DNA of 55,090 nucleotides from Gemmatimonadota bacterium (GCA_002712305.1 PATE01000102.1:1-55090); one strand, 5' to 3'. Numbered from the stretch's first letter, positions 33,121-42,009 are shown. The notes: a model not told the origin generated them from the letters alone. A program made the numbers and translations.

Positions 33121-35397
33121 CTATTCAGTATCTCGAAAAAGGCCGATTCGTGAGCCCAGGAATTCAACCCCATCGGCGCGTCCTTCACGATCGTAGTCGT
33201 CGTGACCCGCTTCGTCGATGAGGATGGCCACATTCGGCGCGTCGCGGCCTCCCCAGTAACGAGTGCTGCCACCGTCTGCCTGCCCGGAGGGGCTTCGATA
33301 CACGTCGTCGCCTTTCCCGTCGAAGAGGGCGGCGAATCCATTCATGGCTGATGCCCCCTGGCTCAAACCGGCACCCCGGTAGGTGTCATTCCCTTTCAGA
33401 TCTACCAGGACGGCGACGCTGGCGTCCCAGCTTGCTCCCTGATTTGCTGTGATCTGGCCCTCGTAGGCGTCGTCGCCCTCCTCATCGACCAGCACACCGA
33501 TCGCCTGGTGTGCCGAACTGGCCTGAGAATAACGAGTGGCCCGATAGTGGTCATCGCCCCGCCGATCAACGAGCCCCCCGAGACCGAAGAAGTATCCGAC
33601 ACCTTGGGAGAAGTTTCCCGCCTGATAGCGATCGTGCCCCTCTTCATCGAGCAGAAGGCCGATCCCGCCCGCGGCAAATCCTCGCAGACCACAACCAACC
33701 CCTTGCGCCCATCCCTCATACACGCCTTCGGTCCCGTACACCGAAGGGCGAGAACGATCGGTGACGTAGTGGTCATTGCCCTTCGAGTCGACGACGGCCG
33801 CAATCGCTCGTGGCCCGGCGAATCCTTGCGCAAAGCGCGCCGCCGAGTATAGATCAGAACCTTTCATATCGTGCAGCAAGGCAACGCCAAACATGGCTGA
33901 GCCCTGTGTCATGACATCACCGAGATAGATGTCATCTCCTTCACGATCCAACAACAGTGCTGCGCCGCCAAAGGCACTGGCTACACCCAACGTGCCCCCT
34001 TCGTACACATCGTCTCCCTTTACATCGATCAGGGCGACGACGCCACCAACGGCGCCGACCACACCTCCGAGTCGACGATCGACATATCGATCATCTCCGC
34101 CCAGATCGACCACGAGGGCGACAGGTGCCTGGGCATGTACCCGAGCGCCACCCAGATACAGATCATCGCCACCCAGGTCGATGATGACGGCCGCGTCCTC
34201 TCCATACACGTTGGCGCCTTTTCCCCCGACCACCACCCAACCCCAGCTGGTGGGCTGAGCAAACCGAATCTCACCTGTAAACGCCGCTGGAAGGTCAGCA
34301 TCCACGATATGGGGAAGACCCTTCGCCGCATCACGAATCCGACGTAATTGATCGGGTGTACCCAGGTGGGACAGTTCGATCAATGACGCCGCCATAAGGC
34401 CCACATCCACCTTCTTGGCCCAGCGCAGCGTTTCCTGATGCCGATGGGTTTCCTGTCGGTTCTCCTCGTCGAGGTAAAGGCTCTCGTCGAATCGATCGAG
34501 AAGAGCGTGGACAGCTCGACCCAGGTTCCCGGGCGTCGTGTCGGGCAAGGCCTGGTGCGACAACCGTCCGGCCCTCCACAGGACACCCAACAGCGGCGGG
34601 GATAGAGAACTGGCGGTCAGTGCCGCGAACACCGTGTCGGGCGATGTCTCAAGCGGGATCACGTCAACATCGAGACGTGACGCCATCGCGCCAACTCGCT
34701 CGGCGAGGGTTCCTGCAGACAACCGATCTGCGAGGTCCGTGATCGGGCGCGCCGCCGCCGTGGGATGCAAGAGCGCAAAGTCCACGTCGGCGAGTCGCGT
34801 ATCGTGTCCGTAGGCCACCGCATCGTCGCCAAAGGCACGCAGCAGGTCGGCAAGCGCGTCGTTGGCGCCGAGGCGGGTGAGCAATTGCTCCATCGAATGC
34901 TGCACAGTCCCCGGCGTATCCAGCCACCGATCGTGGCGTGGCCGCAGACCCGGCGGGGGGCGTCGCTGTTCGATCATCAGACCGTAGAGACGCCGTCGAT
35001 CGGTGACACCACAGCTGAGTTGGAGCGGCTCCCCCTTGCGGCGCAGGTGCAGGACAACGGAACTATCGGGGGGCAGGCTCTGGATGTAGTCGAGGGTTTC
35101 CTGCAGGGAAGTGAGGCGATAAGCATCTGCCCCTCGTAGCCGATCTCCCTCCAACACGCCGGCGTGATCGGCAGGACTGTCCACCCGTACATGGGTAACC
35201 CGCAAGTTGTCGCCAGACCCGGCCAGACGCATGCCGACGACGCCAAAGTGCCTGGGCAGATCGTCGGGCAACGGTTCCAGGGCCGGCTCCTGCGCCCCGG
35301 CAGCGTCCAGGAGGACGAGCAGAGAGAGGATCAACCCATATCGCTGCCGACGATTCAGCACACATCGCTGCAGACGCCGGATCGGTTGTTCGAGCAT
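33121..35397 (-). CDS. Exported PDZ protein with a long GDDxY-type repeat solenoid
   Basis: 758 residues. After a signal peptide (LILSLLVLLDAAGA, then QEP) comes a PDZ-like domain: HFGVVGMRLAGS, RVDSPADHAGVLEGDRLRGA, a Ser/Thr-rich turn and SSVVLHLRRKGEPL. An uncharacterised helical middle (residues 150-380) follows. Residues 385-745 are repeats of roughly 30-45 residues, each centred on VxLVDLGGDDxY or LLDxEGxDxYxxG followed by QGxxxxxG: LVVDLGGDDRYVDRR, LLLDREGDDIYLGD, LLLDEEGHDRYQAGNFSQG, VLVDEEGDDAYEG, VLVDLKGNDTYRG. The Asp/Asn pattern suggests calcium binding. The role is probably surface or periplasmic scaffolding. It may be co-expressed with the M28 peptidase. Confidence 0.75.
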   Translation of the reverse strand: MLEQPIRRLQRCVLNRRQRYGLILSLLVLLDAAGAQEPALEPLPDDLPRHFGVVGMRLAGSGDNLRVTHVRVDSPADHAGVLEGDRLRGADAYRLTSLQETLDYIQSLPPDSSVVLHLRRKGEPLQLSCGVTDRRRLYGLMIEQRRPPPGLRPRHDRWLDTPGTVQHSMEQLLTRLGANDALADLLRAFGDDAVAYGHDTRLADVDFALLHPTAAARPITDLADRLSAGTLAERVGAMASRLDVDVIPLETSPDTVFAALTASSLSPPLLGVLWRAGRLSHQALPDTTPGNLGRAVHALLDRFDESLYLDEENRQETHRHQETLRWAKKVDVGLMAASLIELSHLGTPDQLRRIRDAAKGLPHIVDADLPAAFTGEIRFAQPTSWGWVVVGGKGANVYGEDAAVIIDLGGDDLYLGGARVHAQAPVALVVDLGGDDRYVDRRLGGVVGAVGGVVALIDVKGDDVYEGGTLGVASAFGGAALLLDREGDDIYLGDVMTQGSAMFGVALLHDMKGSDLYSAARFAQGFAGPRAIAAVVDSKGNDHYVTDRSRPSVYGTEGVYEGWAQGVGCGLRGFAAGGIGLLLDEEGHDRYQAGNFSQGVGYFFGLGGLVDRRGDDHYRATRYSQASSAHQAIGVLVDEEGDDAYEGQITANQGASWDASVAVLVDLKGNDTYRGAGLSQGASAMNGFAALFDGKGDDVYRSPSGQADGGSTRYWGGRDAPNVAILIDEAGHDDYDREGRADGVEFLGSRIGLFRDTE

Positions 35398-35463
35398 GAC
35401 CCAACGGTAGGGACGGTGCCGAGTGGGAGCCAGTCAGCAGGCGGCATGACTGGGAATTCGGCT

Positions 35464-35478
35464 CGTGTATATTACACG
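35464..35478. promoter_or_regulatory. Palindromic operator-like site
   Basis: CGTGTA-TAT-TACACG is a perfect 6-base inverted repeat with a 3-base centre, 68 bases before the mannonate dehydratase start. TATATT within it could also serve as a -10 box. A second perfect hairpin (GAGGGAT/ATCCCTC, 35489-35505) and TTCTAGT/ACTAGAA (about 35517-35532) follow, all in the 149-base gap that separates two divergent genes. The first is the best candidate for a repressor site. Confidence 0.45.
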
Positions 35479-35546
35479 CAGCAAAAAAGAGGGATTCGAT
35501 CCCTCCTCTCTACTTCGTTCTAGTTCACTAGAAAGCAGATCTTCCA

Positions 35547-36533
35547 ATGATCCAAATTGCCGAAGTGCTTCCGCCGCGATACACCCCCCTCTGGGATATG
35601 GTCAAACAGTGCGGAGTTGACCACGTGGTGGGAACGATGGATATGAGCCGCGGCACCGAGAATGTGGCTCGGGACGATCTTCCCTGGGGCTACAATTCGC
35701 TCGTGAGAATCAAGACGGCTTACGAAGACTTCGGCTTCAACTTCAACGTTCTTGAGTCGCGTCCTCCCCTGAACAAGGCTAAACTCGGCCTGCCCGGCCG
35801 CGATGAAGAGATCGAGGCAGCCTGTGATCTCATCCGCAATCTGGGGGCTCTGGGCATCGGCGTCTGGTGCTACGAGTGGATGCCCGTGTTCAACTGGAGT
35901 CGCACGTCATCCACCAAGCGTGGGCGCGGTGGTGCTCTCGTGACGGCATATGATCACAAACTCATGGAGAATGCACCCCTCACCGAGGCGGGTGAGGTCG
36001 GCGAAGAGGCCCTGTGGGACAATCTCAGATACTTCCTGGAGAAGGTGATCCCCGTGGCGGAGAAGGCAGGCGTGCAGTTGGCGATGCACCCTGACGATCC
36101 GCCACTGTCACCGATTCGCGGGCTGGGGCGCATCATGCGATCTGTCGACAACTATCAGCGCCTCGTCGACCTGGTGCCTTCCGAGGTCAATGGGATCTGC
36201 CTGTGCCAGGGGAATTTCACGCTCATGACTGGTGATCTACCGACCGCAATCAGGCAGTTCGGCAAGCAGGACAAGATCTTCTTCGTCCACTTTCGCGACG
36301 TACGTGGCACGCCTGTGGAGTTCGAGGAGACCTTTCACGACGAAGGCCAGACCGATATGAACGCCTGCATGCAGGCCTATCGGGATGTCGGTTTCGACGG
36401 CGTCCTGCGGCCAGACCATGTGCCGACCATGGAGGGAGACAGCAACGAAAATCCAGCCTATTCGGCCCTCGGGAGGCTGTTCGCCATCGGTTACATCAAG
36501 GGGCTGCGCGAGTCGACGTACGCGGCGAACTGA
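35547..36533 (+). CDS. uxuA: Mannonate dehydratase-like protein (UxuA family)
   Basis: 328 residues. The family blocks are in order: [49 protein letters not shown] (His and Asp metal ligands), ICLCQGNFT (Cys ligand), [11 protein letters not shown] (His) and [23 protein letters not shown] gives the last His. UxuA dehydrates D-mannonate to 2-keto-3-deoxygluconate using Mn or Fe. It is shorter than E. coli UxuA (394 residues) but near the length of many other bacterial members. The gene is transcribed towards an enolase-superfamily gene that ends 45 bases after it, with a hairpin between. Confidence 0.88.
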   Translation: MIQIAEVLPPRYTPLWDMVKQCGVDHVVGTMDMSRGTENVARDDLPWGYNSLVRIKTAYEDFGFNFNVLESRPPLNKAKLGLPGRDEEIEAACDLIRNLGALGIGVWCYEWMPVFNWSRTSSTKRGRGGALVTAYDHKLMENAPLTEAGEVGEEALWDNLRYFLEKVIPVAEKAGVQLAMHPDDPPLSPIRGLGRIMRSVDNYQRLVDLVPSEVNGICLCQGNFTLMTGDLPTAIRQFGKQDKIFFVHFRDVRGTPVEFEETFHDEGQTDMNACMQAYRDVGFDGVLRPDHVPTMEGDSNENPAYSALGRLFAIGYIKGLRESTYAAN

Positions 36534-36539
36534 AAAGGA

Positions 36540-36565
36540 GGGGTTGCCCGTCTTCGGGCAACCCC
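36540..36565. terminator. Intergenic hairpin, possible bidirectional terminator
   Basis: GGGGTTGCCCG and CGGGCAACCCC form a perfect 11-pair stem with a TCTT loop between two convergent genes. On the minus strand it is followed by TCCTTTTC, so it would end the enolase-superfamily gene transcript weakly; on the plus strand no T-run follows. Confidence 0.6.
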
Positions 36566-36578
36566 ATGCGCCGAGCCG

Positions 36579-37847
36579 TCACGACCAGAGCCGGTCGTGG
36601 GCGGTTTCAGCATCCCAGTCGTGAGTTGCCTCGAAGTATCCCGGATCCTTCGGATTGAGGTGGCTGCGCAGCACCTCCTCATTCACGTCTGTGAAGCCGA
36701 GGCCCGGGCCTTCCGGAACCTGGATATACCCATCCTGAATCAGCGGGACGGGGAGCCCGTCGACCATCTGGCTCCAGATGTCGATCTCGTCGACAGAGTG
36801 ATTCTCCAGGACCATGAAATTCTCCGACGCGGCAGCACAATGGACCGCGGCCAGGGCGGCGATGGGCGACATGGCCATGTGGAAAGCCATGGCGATACCC
36901 GCCTCCTGCGCCATATCGCAGATCTTCTTGGTTTCGAGAATGCCCCCGGAGGACGCCAGGTCTGGATGGGCGACGGCGATTGCTCGATTCTCAAACAGGG
37001 CAGCGAAATCCTCCTTCAGATAGATGTCTTCGCCCGTACACACAGGCGTGTCTACAGAATCGGCGAGGCGTTTCCACTCATCGACGAACTGCCACGGGAT
37101 CATGTCCTCGTACCAGGCCAGGGCAAACTGATCGAGCGCCTTGCCGAGGCGGATGCAAGATTCGACCCCGATATGGCCGAAGTGATCGACGGCCAGGGGG
37201 ATCTGATAACCGATGGCGTCTCGCACGTGGGCCACATATTCGCATAGAAGGTCGATACCCTTGTTGGTGATCTGAATCCCCGTGAAGGGGTGCATGACGG
37301 TGGACGATGTGAGCATCTCAGGGGGAGAGATGAGGGTATCGGGGATGCCGCGCAGAAGCCCGATGCCCACGTCCATCTTGAGGAACTTGTAGCCCATGTC
37401 CATGCGAGCCTTCAACCGCTGGCCCATTTCCCGGCCGTCGGGAACGGATGTGGTGTCACAATAACAGAGGATCTTGTCGCGGAACTTGCCCCCCGCCAAC
37501 TGATAGGCAGGGACCCCATACGCCTTGCCTGCAAGATCCATCAGGGCCATTTCGATCGCACAGACACCACCGCCCTGGCGCGCATGGTGCCCGAACTGCT
37601 TGATCCGGCGGAAGAGTCGATCCACATCACATGGATTCTCGCCCATGAGGCGACTCTTGAGCATTAGCCCATAGGTCTTGCTCCCACCGTCGCGGATGTC
37701 GCCATATCCGCTGATGCCCTGGTTGGTGTCGATGCGCAGAATCAGCCCGCGCAAGGGATCGCTGCGAACGTCGCAGATCCGCATATCCGTGATCCGCAGC
37801 TCGTTTGGGCGCGAGTTCGTATTTACGTGACTTTCGGTGTCGCTCAT
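36579..37847 (-). CDS. Enolase-superfamily (mandelate racemase type) dehydratase
   Basis: 422 residues; I chose the ATG at 37847 because GGAGGACCAGG precedes it. Capping-domain sequence ITDMRICDVRSDPLRGLI is followed by the barrel: CAIEMALMDLAGKAYGVP, KFLKMDVGIGL (KxD), IPLAVDHFGHIG (Asp ligand), LAWYEDMIPW (Glu ligand), VCTGEDIY (Glu ligand) and IAMAFHMAMSP with the catalytic His. The metal triad and the His base place it in the mandelate-racemase subgroup, near galactonate or gluconate dehydratases. It is convergent with the UxuA gene, consistent with sugar-acid degradation. Confidence 0.85.
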   Translation of the reverse strand: MSDTESHVNTNSRPNELRITDMRICDVRSDPLRGLILRIDTNQGISGYGDIRDGGSKTYGLMLKSRLMGENPCDVDRLFRRIKQFGHHARQGGGVCAIEMALMDLAGKAYGVPAYQLAGGKFRDKILCYCDTTSVPDGREMGQRLKARMDMGYKFLKMDVGIGLLRGIPDTLISPPEMLTSSTVMHPFTGIQITNKGIDLLCEYVAHVRDAIGYQIPLAVDHFGHIGVESCIRLGKALDQFALAWYEDMIPWQFVDEWKRLADSVDTPVCTGEDIYLKEDFAALFENRAIAVAHPDLASSGGILETKKICDMAQEAGIAMAFHMAMSPIAALAAVHCAAASENFMVLENHSVDEIDIWSQMVDGLPVPLIQDGYIQVPEGPGLGFTDVNEEVLRSHLNPKDPGYFEATHDWDAETAHDRLWS

Positions 37848-37974
37848 TCCTGGTCCTCCACCGTTCCTGGTCCTGCACGGGAAGTTCATCTGAGCTCACA
37901 ACTCAGCATAGATCGCCTGCCGCCGCAAGTCTGACGCTTGCTCCTGCCCCTTGCTCCGCTGATCTTCCACCACC

Positions 37975-38991
37975 ATGAAAAGCTGGTGCTTTCTCTCTCG
38001 ACTTTCCGTTTTCTCCTGTCTGGCCCTGCTGGTGGGGTGTACCTGGCGATCTCAGGCACCTGCTCCGGGGTCTCAGATTGTCGGCGGCGCTGCCTTCCAC
38101 GCCTATGTCTCGTCGAGATCCCAAAGCGCTTCTGAGTTGGATTCCGTCTACGTCCCCTGGGTGGCTGTGCTCCCCTTTCATGACGATTCAGGCTTCCGGC
38201 AGGGCGTGTTCGAGTTGCCGAACGACATTCCCCGGATGTTGGGCGGGGCGCTAGAAGAGGGGCAGATTTGCCGGGTCGTACCCGCCGAGGTCGTTGAAGA
38301 ACTGGTGGCCGGGCGAGGTCATTCCTGGGCAGAGACGCATCTGAGCGTACTCGGAGACAGCTTGCAGGTTGACCACATCATCAGTGGCGTCGTACTCGAC
38401 TACAACTTCAAAAGGCTACACCTCGGCGATCCACTGATCGGCGGCTACAAGTCGTGGGAGGGCACTGCAGAGGTGGCCGTCGCCCTGCACAGCGGTGCCG
38501 GTTTCGATCGGCTGAACACGTCGACAGCGCGCCATGAGTCGCGCAATCGAGGCGTTGGACTCGATCTGCTCGGCAAGCCGCGCGAGGGGGATTTGCACTT
38601 CGTACGTTTGGAGGAAATGGAGCACGGAGGTCCAGAGTTTCTTGAGACAGCACTGGGGGAAGCGACGAGACTGACCATCCAGCAAATCACGACAGAGCTA
38701 CTCCCAGTCCTGCAGCCGAGACAACTGGTGGGACTCGACCGCGTGCCCACGGTGCTTTCGGTTTCAGGCGACGATCTATTCATCGATATCGGCATCGAGC
38801 AGGGCGTGCAGCCTGGCTATCGGTTCGTTGTCGAAGGTGTGCCCGGCGATGCGTCCCCCATCGTAGAAGTAGAGGACGTGATCTCAGCCAACGTGTCCCG
38901 CGTGGTGGCTTTGCGTGGGGGAGAGTTGATCAGAGCCGGTCAAGCTTTGAGACACATCGCGGCAAACCGCGTTGACCCACAGGGGCGATGA
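37975..38991 (+). CDS. CsgG/FlgT-like envelope lipoprotein
   Basis: 338 residues. The lipobox is LALLVGC, with Cys22 as the acylation site. The core resembles the nucleotide-free CsgG/TolB-N fold: VPWVAVLPFHDDSGFRQGV near residue 60, then PNDIPRMLGGALEEG and VDHIISGVVLDYNFKRL. The C-terminal strand DLFIDIGIEQGVQPGYRFVV is the beta-hairpin seen in FlgT-like and flagellar-assembly proteins. It probably anchors to the outer membrane and helps secretion or assembly of surface material. It begins the plus-strand envelope block and is followed at once by a secreted protein (4 bases). The 127-base gap upstream, shared with a divergent gene, has no clear promoter. Confidence 0.65.
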   Translation: MKSWCFLSRLSVFSCLALLVGCTWRSQAPAPGSQIVGGAAFHAYVSSRSQSASELDSVYVPWVAVLPFHDDSGFRQGVFELPNDIPRMLGGALEEGQICRVVPAEVVEELVAGRGHSWAETHLSVLGDSLQVDHIISGVVLDYNFKRLHLGDPLIGGYKSWEGTAEVAVALHSGAGFDRLNTSTARHESRNRGVGLDLLGKPREGDLHFVRLEEMEHGGPEFLETALGEATRLTIQQITTELLPVLQPRQLVGLDRVPTVLSVSGDDLFIDIGIEQGVQPGYRFVVEGVPGDASPIVEVEDVISANVSRVVALRGGELIRAGQALRHIAANRVDPQGR

Positions 38992-38995
38992 CCCG

Positions 38996-39703
38996 ATGGC
39001 ACGAATCGACCTGATAACACGAATCACAACGACGGCGCTGGTCACATGGCTCTGCCTGCTGATGCTGCACGGCGCCGCTGATGCTCAATCCCCACTTCTG
39101 CTGGGCGAGTGGCACAACGTTCAGGCGTCGGAGGATTTCGATCTCGACAGTCGATTGATGCTGCACGAGGGAGGGGTCGCTCACGTCGAGTTGGCTGGAC
39201 CATTCAGTCAGGCCTATCTGGCGGCGTCCGACGATGAGGATGTCCAACAACTGGCAGACATCTTCCCCGATGGTCTGCAGGTGCAGATCGTGGCAGATGG
39301 CACCTGGACCGCCACAGATGACTCGCTGACGCTCGATTTTCCCGACCCCGATCTGATGATCAATGGAGGTAACTTCGAAGCGTTCATCACCACCATTGCC
39401 ACCGCCCTTGCAGCGCCGGTCATCAGGCAGCTCAACCTGCCCCCGGACCAGGAGCCAGCGGTGATCGCCACATTTGTCGGCCTGCTGGAGGAAGATCTCA
39501 CTGAGCAGGATGTGACCGATCAGGCTTTCGCCAATAATGGGCAACCGGTGGCGTATAGACTGGAGCAGGGGGCTCTCATCCTGACCGACGCCGATGGGGT
39601 GGATGCACGCTGGCACAGCTTGACGGCAGCGAGTGTGGAAATGATGGGGTGGGGGCAGTTCAAGCGCCGCACGGCCGCAGGCGCCGTGTGGAAGACCGAA
39701 TAA
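38996..39703 (+). CDS. Secreted protein of unknown function
   Basis: 235 residues from the ATG at 38996. A signal peptide (TTTALVTWLCLLMLHGAAD, then AQS) leads to a mature region that opens LLGEWHNVQASEDFDLDSRL. The WHNV start and repeated short beta segments (VADGTWTATDDSLTLDFPDP and YRLEQGALILTDADG) recall small lipocalin-like or DUF barrels. A helical segment (FEAFITTIATALAAPVIRQL) interrupts it. I do not recognise the family. It follows the CsgG-like lipoprotein gene by 4 bases, so the pair may function together. A weak terminator lies after it. Confidence 0.6.
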   Translation: MARIDLITRITTTALVTWLCLLMLHGAADAQSPLLLGEWHNVQASEDFDLDSRLMLHEGGVAHVELAGPFSQAYLAASDDEDVQQLADIFPDGLQVQIVADGTWTATDDSLTLDFPDPDLMINGGNFEAFITTIATALAAPVIRQLNLPPDQEPAVIATFVGLLEEDLTEQDVTDQAFANNGQPVAYRLEQGALILTDADGVDARWHSLTAASVEMMGWGQFKRRTAAGAVWKTE

Positions 39704-39762
39704 TCACCCTGACCCTACCGCTGCAGAGTCTCGTTTGGCTATCTGCGCCCCCGTGGGACCCC

Positions 39763-39780
39763 CGCTGTTAAGCGTCTTTT
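39763..39780 (+). terminator. Weak intrinsic terminator
   Basis: A short CGCT/AGCG stem (39763-39766 with 39771-39774) with a GTTA loop is followed by TCTTTTTT. Only four pairs, so it is weak, but its place between the secreted-protein gene and the promoter at 39837 is suitable. Confidence 0.35.
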
Positions 39781-39836
39781 TTAGAAATAGATAGATCGTC
39801 TGGCCAGTAAATCTCTGGTAAGGGCAAACGATTTTC

Positions 39837-39865
39837 TTGACATCTTTAAAATTGAGAAGTATGGT
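39837..39865 (+). promoter_or_regulatory. Strong sigma70-type promoter
   Basis: Consensus TTGACA (39837-39842), a 17-base AT-rich spacer and TATGGT (39860-39865). Transcription would start near 39872. It supplies the single gene at 40018, which is followed by its own terminator. Confidence 0.65.
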
Positions 39866-39871
39866 TGCCAT

Positions 39872-40017
39872 CTCGTGGGACCGATTTGTGCCGGTCAAGG
39901 CAGGCGAAGATCGGCTTTTGCTGGAGCAAACCACGAAACCCTTTCGGCCACTGGATTTCGAGAAATCCGGCGGCCGGTGCAGCATCACACCATCATCCCT
40001 GAGGAGGGAATCTCCTT
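39872..40017 (+). promoter_or_regulatory. Structured 5' leader of the secreted-protein gene
   Basis: The leader of about 146 bases carries three hairpins: GCCGGTC/GATCGGC (39890-39896 with 39909-39915), TTTGC/GCAAA with a TGGA loop (39917-39930) and an extended stem built on GGATTT/AAATCC and GGCC/GGCC (39946-39975). The ribosome site GAGGAGGGA can pair as AGGAG/CTCCT (40002-40006 with 40012-40016), which would hide it. This suggests RNA stability or translation control. It matches no riboswitch I recognise. Confidence 0.45.
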
Positions 40018-41958
40018 ATGTTGCGCAAGCTAACGATCGCAGCTGCCGCCATCGCTCTGATGGCCGGTACCGCGAGCGCGCAGTTCCTCCACATCGGAGA
40101 TCCGGATGTGCAGTTGGCGGATCTCACCAGTGGCGGTAAGCCTAACACACTTACCATTTCAGGCATTTCGGGAACCGCCGACTATGCCTTTGGTGGCGCA
40201 CCTCTCGATGTTTCGTTCAATCTGGACGGCTCGGGTGCGACAGTGTGGTTGATTGTCTACACAGCTGGAAAGTCTGCTCCTTACACCATCGAAGGTGCAG
40301 GCCCTGGCCCGTATGCCGACCCAGAGAATGCTGCTCCCGGTTGGCACGTGTACAGCGGCGTGAACACGCTGGTCGCCAAGACTTCGGGTGAGCGCCTCGG
40401 CGAGGGTGCCAACACGATCCAGTGGAATGGCCTTGATAAGGACGGCAATCCGGTGCCGCCTGGTTCCTACAATCTCTTTATCGCTGCCTTCGATGACGAA
40501 GCCACACCCCACGTCGTCGGTGTCGGTACCCGCCAGTTTGGATCGGGTGCGACGGTCTACTTCAACACCCAGCGTGGTGAGATCGTCAACTTCAATGGCG
40601 GTGAAGTCTCCAACATGGAAAACGACTGGATCAGCAACCTCGAGGGTTTCGATCTGATCGACAACCAGGCTGTTACTGATGCATGCGCCGGGCGTGAAGG
40701 CTGTGGGGCGGGTATCCACAGTGCGACGCCGCTGAACGGGGGACTCACCGACTGGATCGGCAACAATCGTGGTGGTGGCGTGGGCTGGCTCTATCGTTTC
40801 CAATACGACTGGGACACGCGTCAGGTCACGACGGTCGAGGACTGGGGCGTCGACAACGGAGCCGAGAATGGCATTCTGAGCCTGGGCGAGATCCTACCTG
40901 GTCGTCAGTATCACTCGACGACCGACGCTGCCAAGGGTGAGGTCTACGCGACGGCCGGCGTGTCCGGTACCGTTTCTAAGGTCTCCACCTGGAGCGTGGG
41001 CGACGCTTCATTCATTCCGGCCAAGGACTGGGATCTCTCTGACCTGTTCCTCTACGACAACAATGGTTCCGATCGCTCCGGCGGTCCGGGAACGCTCGCT
41101 CGTTTCTTCAATGGTGCGCCCGATCCTGCAGGAATCACGATGTCCGGTCACCATACGTCCCTCACAGCTCGTATGGACTATAACGGTAACATCAAGTATC
41201 TGAACCGCAACGGTGACGGATTTGGTGACTCGCGCACCTTCGCCGACGGTACGTTCGGTGAGTTCGAGTATGGTCACACGGAGGCGCCTGCCTTCAAGTA
41301 CAGCCTGTACTCCACGAAGTACGGTTGGGTGACCAACATCGAAGCTGGTACCGACAACTCCAAGAATGGCTTCATGCTGGGTGAAGATGGTTCGGGCCTC
41401 TTCCACTTCGAGCCGAAGCGGATTCCCATCACCTGGCCGCAGCTCAACGTCATCATCGACGAAGACGGCGATTGGGACGGCATGTACATGCAGGTCGGTG
41501 GATTTGGCGATGCAGCTCTCGCCAACGACTTCATCCCCGAGCCGGTGCCGAGAGATGATGGTTCGATTCCTCTGGCCATCCTCTCGCGTTATCCGATCGT
41601 GCAGCTGCCGTACGACCAGAAGCGCGTTCCTCTCGGCAACCCTCCGACCGCGATTCTCGAGCAGTCGGCTGAGGTTCCTGACGGTTTCGAGCTGAGCGAG
41701 GCGTATCCCAACCCGTTCAACCCCGAGACCACAATCCGCTTCCAGTTGCCGACGGCTGAGCACTTCACCATCACCGTCTACAACGAGCATGGTCAGGCTG
41801 TTCGCACCCTCGCCGACCAGCAGTTGGGTCCGGGTACGTTCGACATTACCTGGGACGGCCAGGACGACAACGGCCGTTCGGTGGCGTCTGGTGTCTATAT
41901 GTATCTGATCGAGGGGCCGAACCTTCGTACGCACAAGAAGGTTACGCTCCTGAAGTAG
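40018..41958 (+). CDS. Secreted surface protein with FlgD/T9SS-type C-terminal domain
   Basis: 646 residues. A signal peptide (LTIAAAAIALMAGTASA, then Q) precedes an Ig-like FlgD domain near 60-155 (WLIVYTAGKSAP, NTIQWNGLDKDGNPVPPGSY). A long central beta-rich region (residues 160-540) shows WISNLEGFDLID and GHHTSLTARMDYNGNIKYLN. The last 90 residues are the FlgD/T9SS type A sorting domain: LSEAYPNPFNPETTIRFQLP, FTITVYNEHGQAVRTLAD and FDITWDGQDDNGRSVASGVY. Such tails direct export to the cell surface. The strong promoter, structured leader and terminator around it suggest high expression, perhaps as an S-layer or major surface protein. Confidence 0.8.
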   Translation: MLRKLTIAAAAIALMAGTASAQFLHIGDPDVQLADLTSGGKPNTLTISGISGTADYAFGGAPLDVSFNLDGSGATVWLIVYTAGKSAPYTIEGAGPGPYADPENAAPGWHVYSGVNTLVAKTSGERLGEGANTIQWNGLDKDGNPVPPGSYNLFIAAFDDEATPHVVGVGTRQFGSGATVYFNTQRGEIVNFNGGEVSNMENDWISNLEGFDLIDNQAVTDACAGREGCGAGIHSATPLNGGLTDWIGNNRGGGVGWLYRFQYDWDTRQVTTVEDWGVDNGAENGILSLGEILPGRQYHSTTDAAKGEVYATAGVSGTVSKVSTWSVGDASFIPAKDWDLSDLFLYDNNGSDRSGGPGTLARFFNGAPDPAGITMSGHHTSLTARMDYNGNIKYLNRNGDGFGDSRTFADGTFGEFEYGHTEAPAFKYSLYSTKYGWVTNIEAGTDNSKNGFMLGEDGSGLFHFEPKRIPITWPQLNVIIDEDGDWDGMYMQVGGFGDAALANDFIPEPVPRDDGSIPLAILSRYPIVQLPYDQKRVPLGNPPTAILEQSAEVPDGFELSEAYPNPFNPETTIRFQLPTAEHFTITVYNEHGQAVRTLADQQLGPGTFDITWDGQDDNGRSVASGVYMYLIEGPNLRTHKKVTLLK

Positions 41959-41980
41959 TTCGTTTTTTGTGAATAGGGAG

Positions 41981-42009
41981 GGGGGCTCCCGGCGACGGGG
42001 GCCCCCTTT
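41981..42009 (+). terminator. Intrinsic terminator
   Basis: An 11-pair stem, GGGGGCTCCCG (41981-41991) with CGGGGGCCCCC (41996-42006), with one T-G pair, a GCGA loop and a TTTCT tail. It ends the secreted-protein transcript 56 bases before the next gene. Confidence 0.75.

Noticed and set aside
39815..39840. AGGGCAAACGA upstream of the surface-protein gene, recalling the cyclic-di-GMP-I riboswitch (GEMM) core
   Set aside because: It overlaps the -35 box, so it would not be transcribed from this promoter, and the second GEMM helix is not found.
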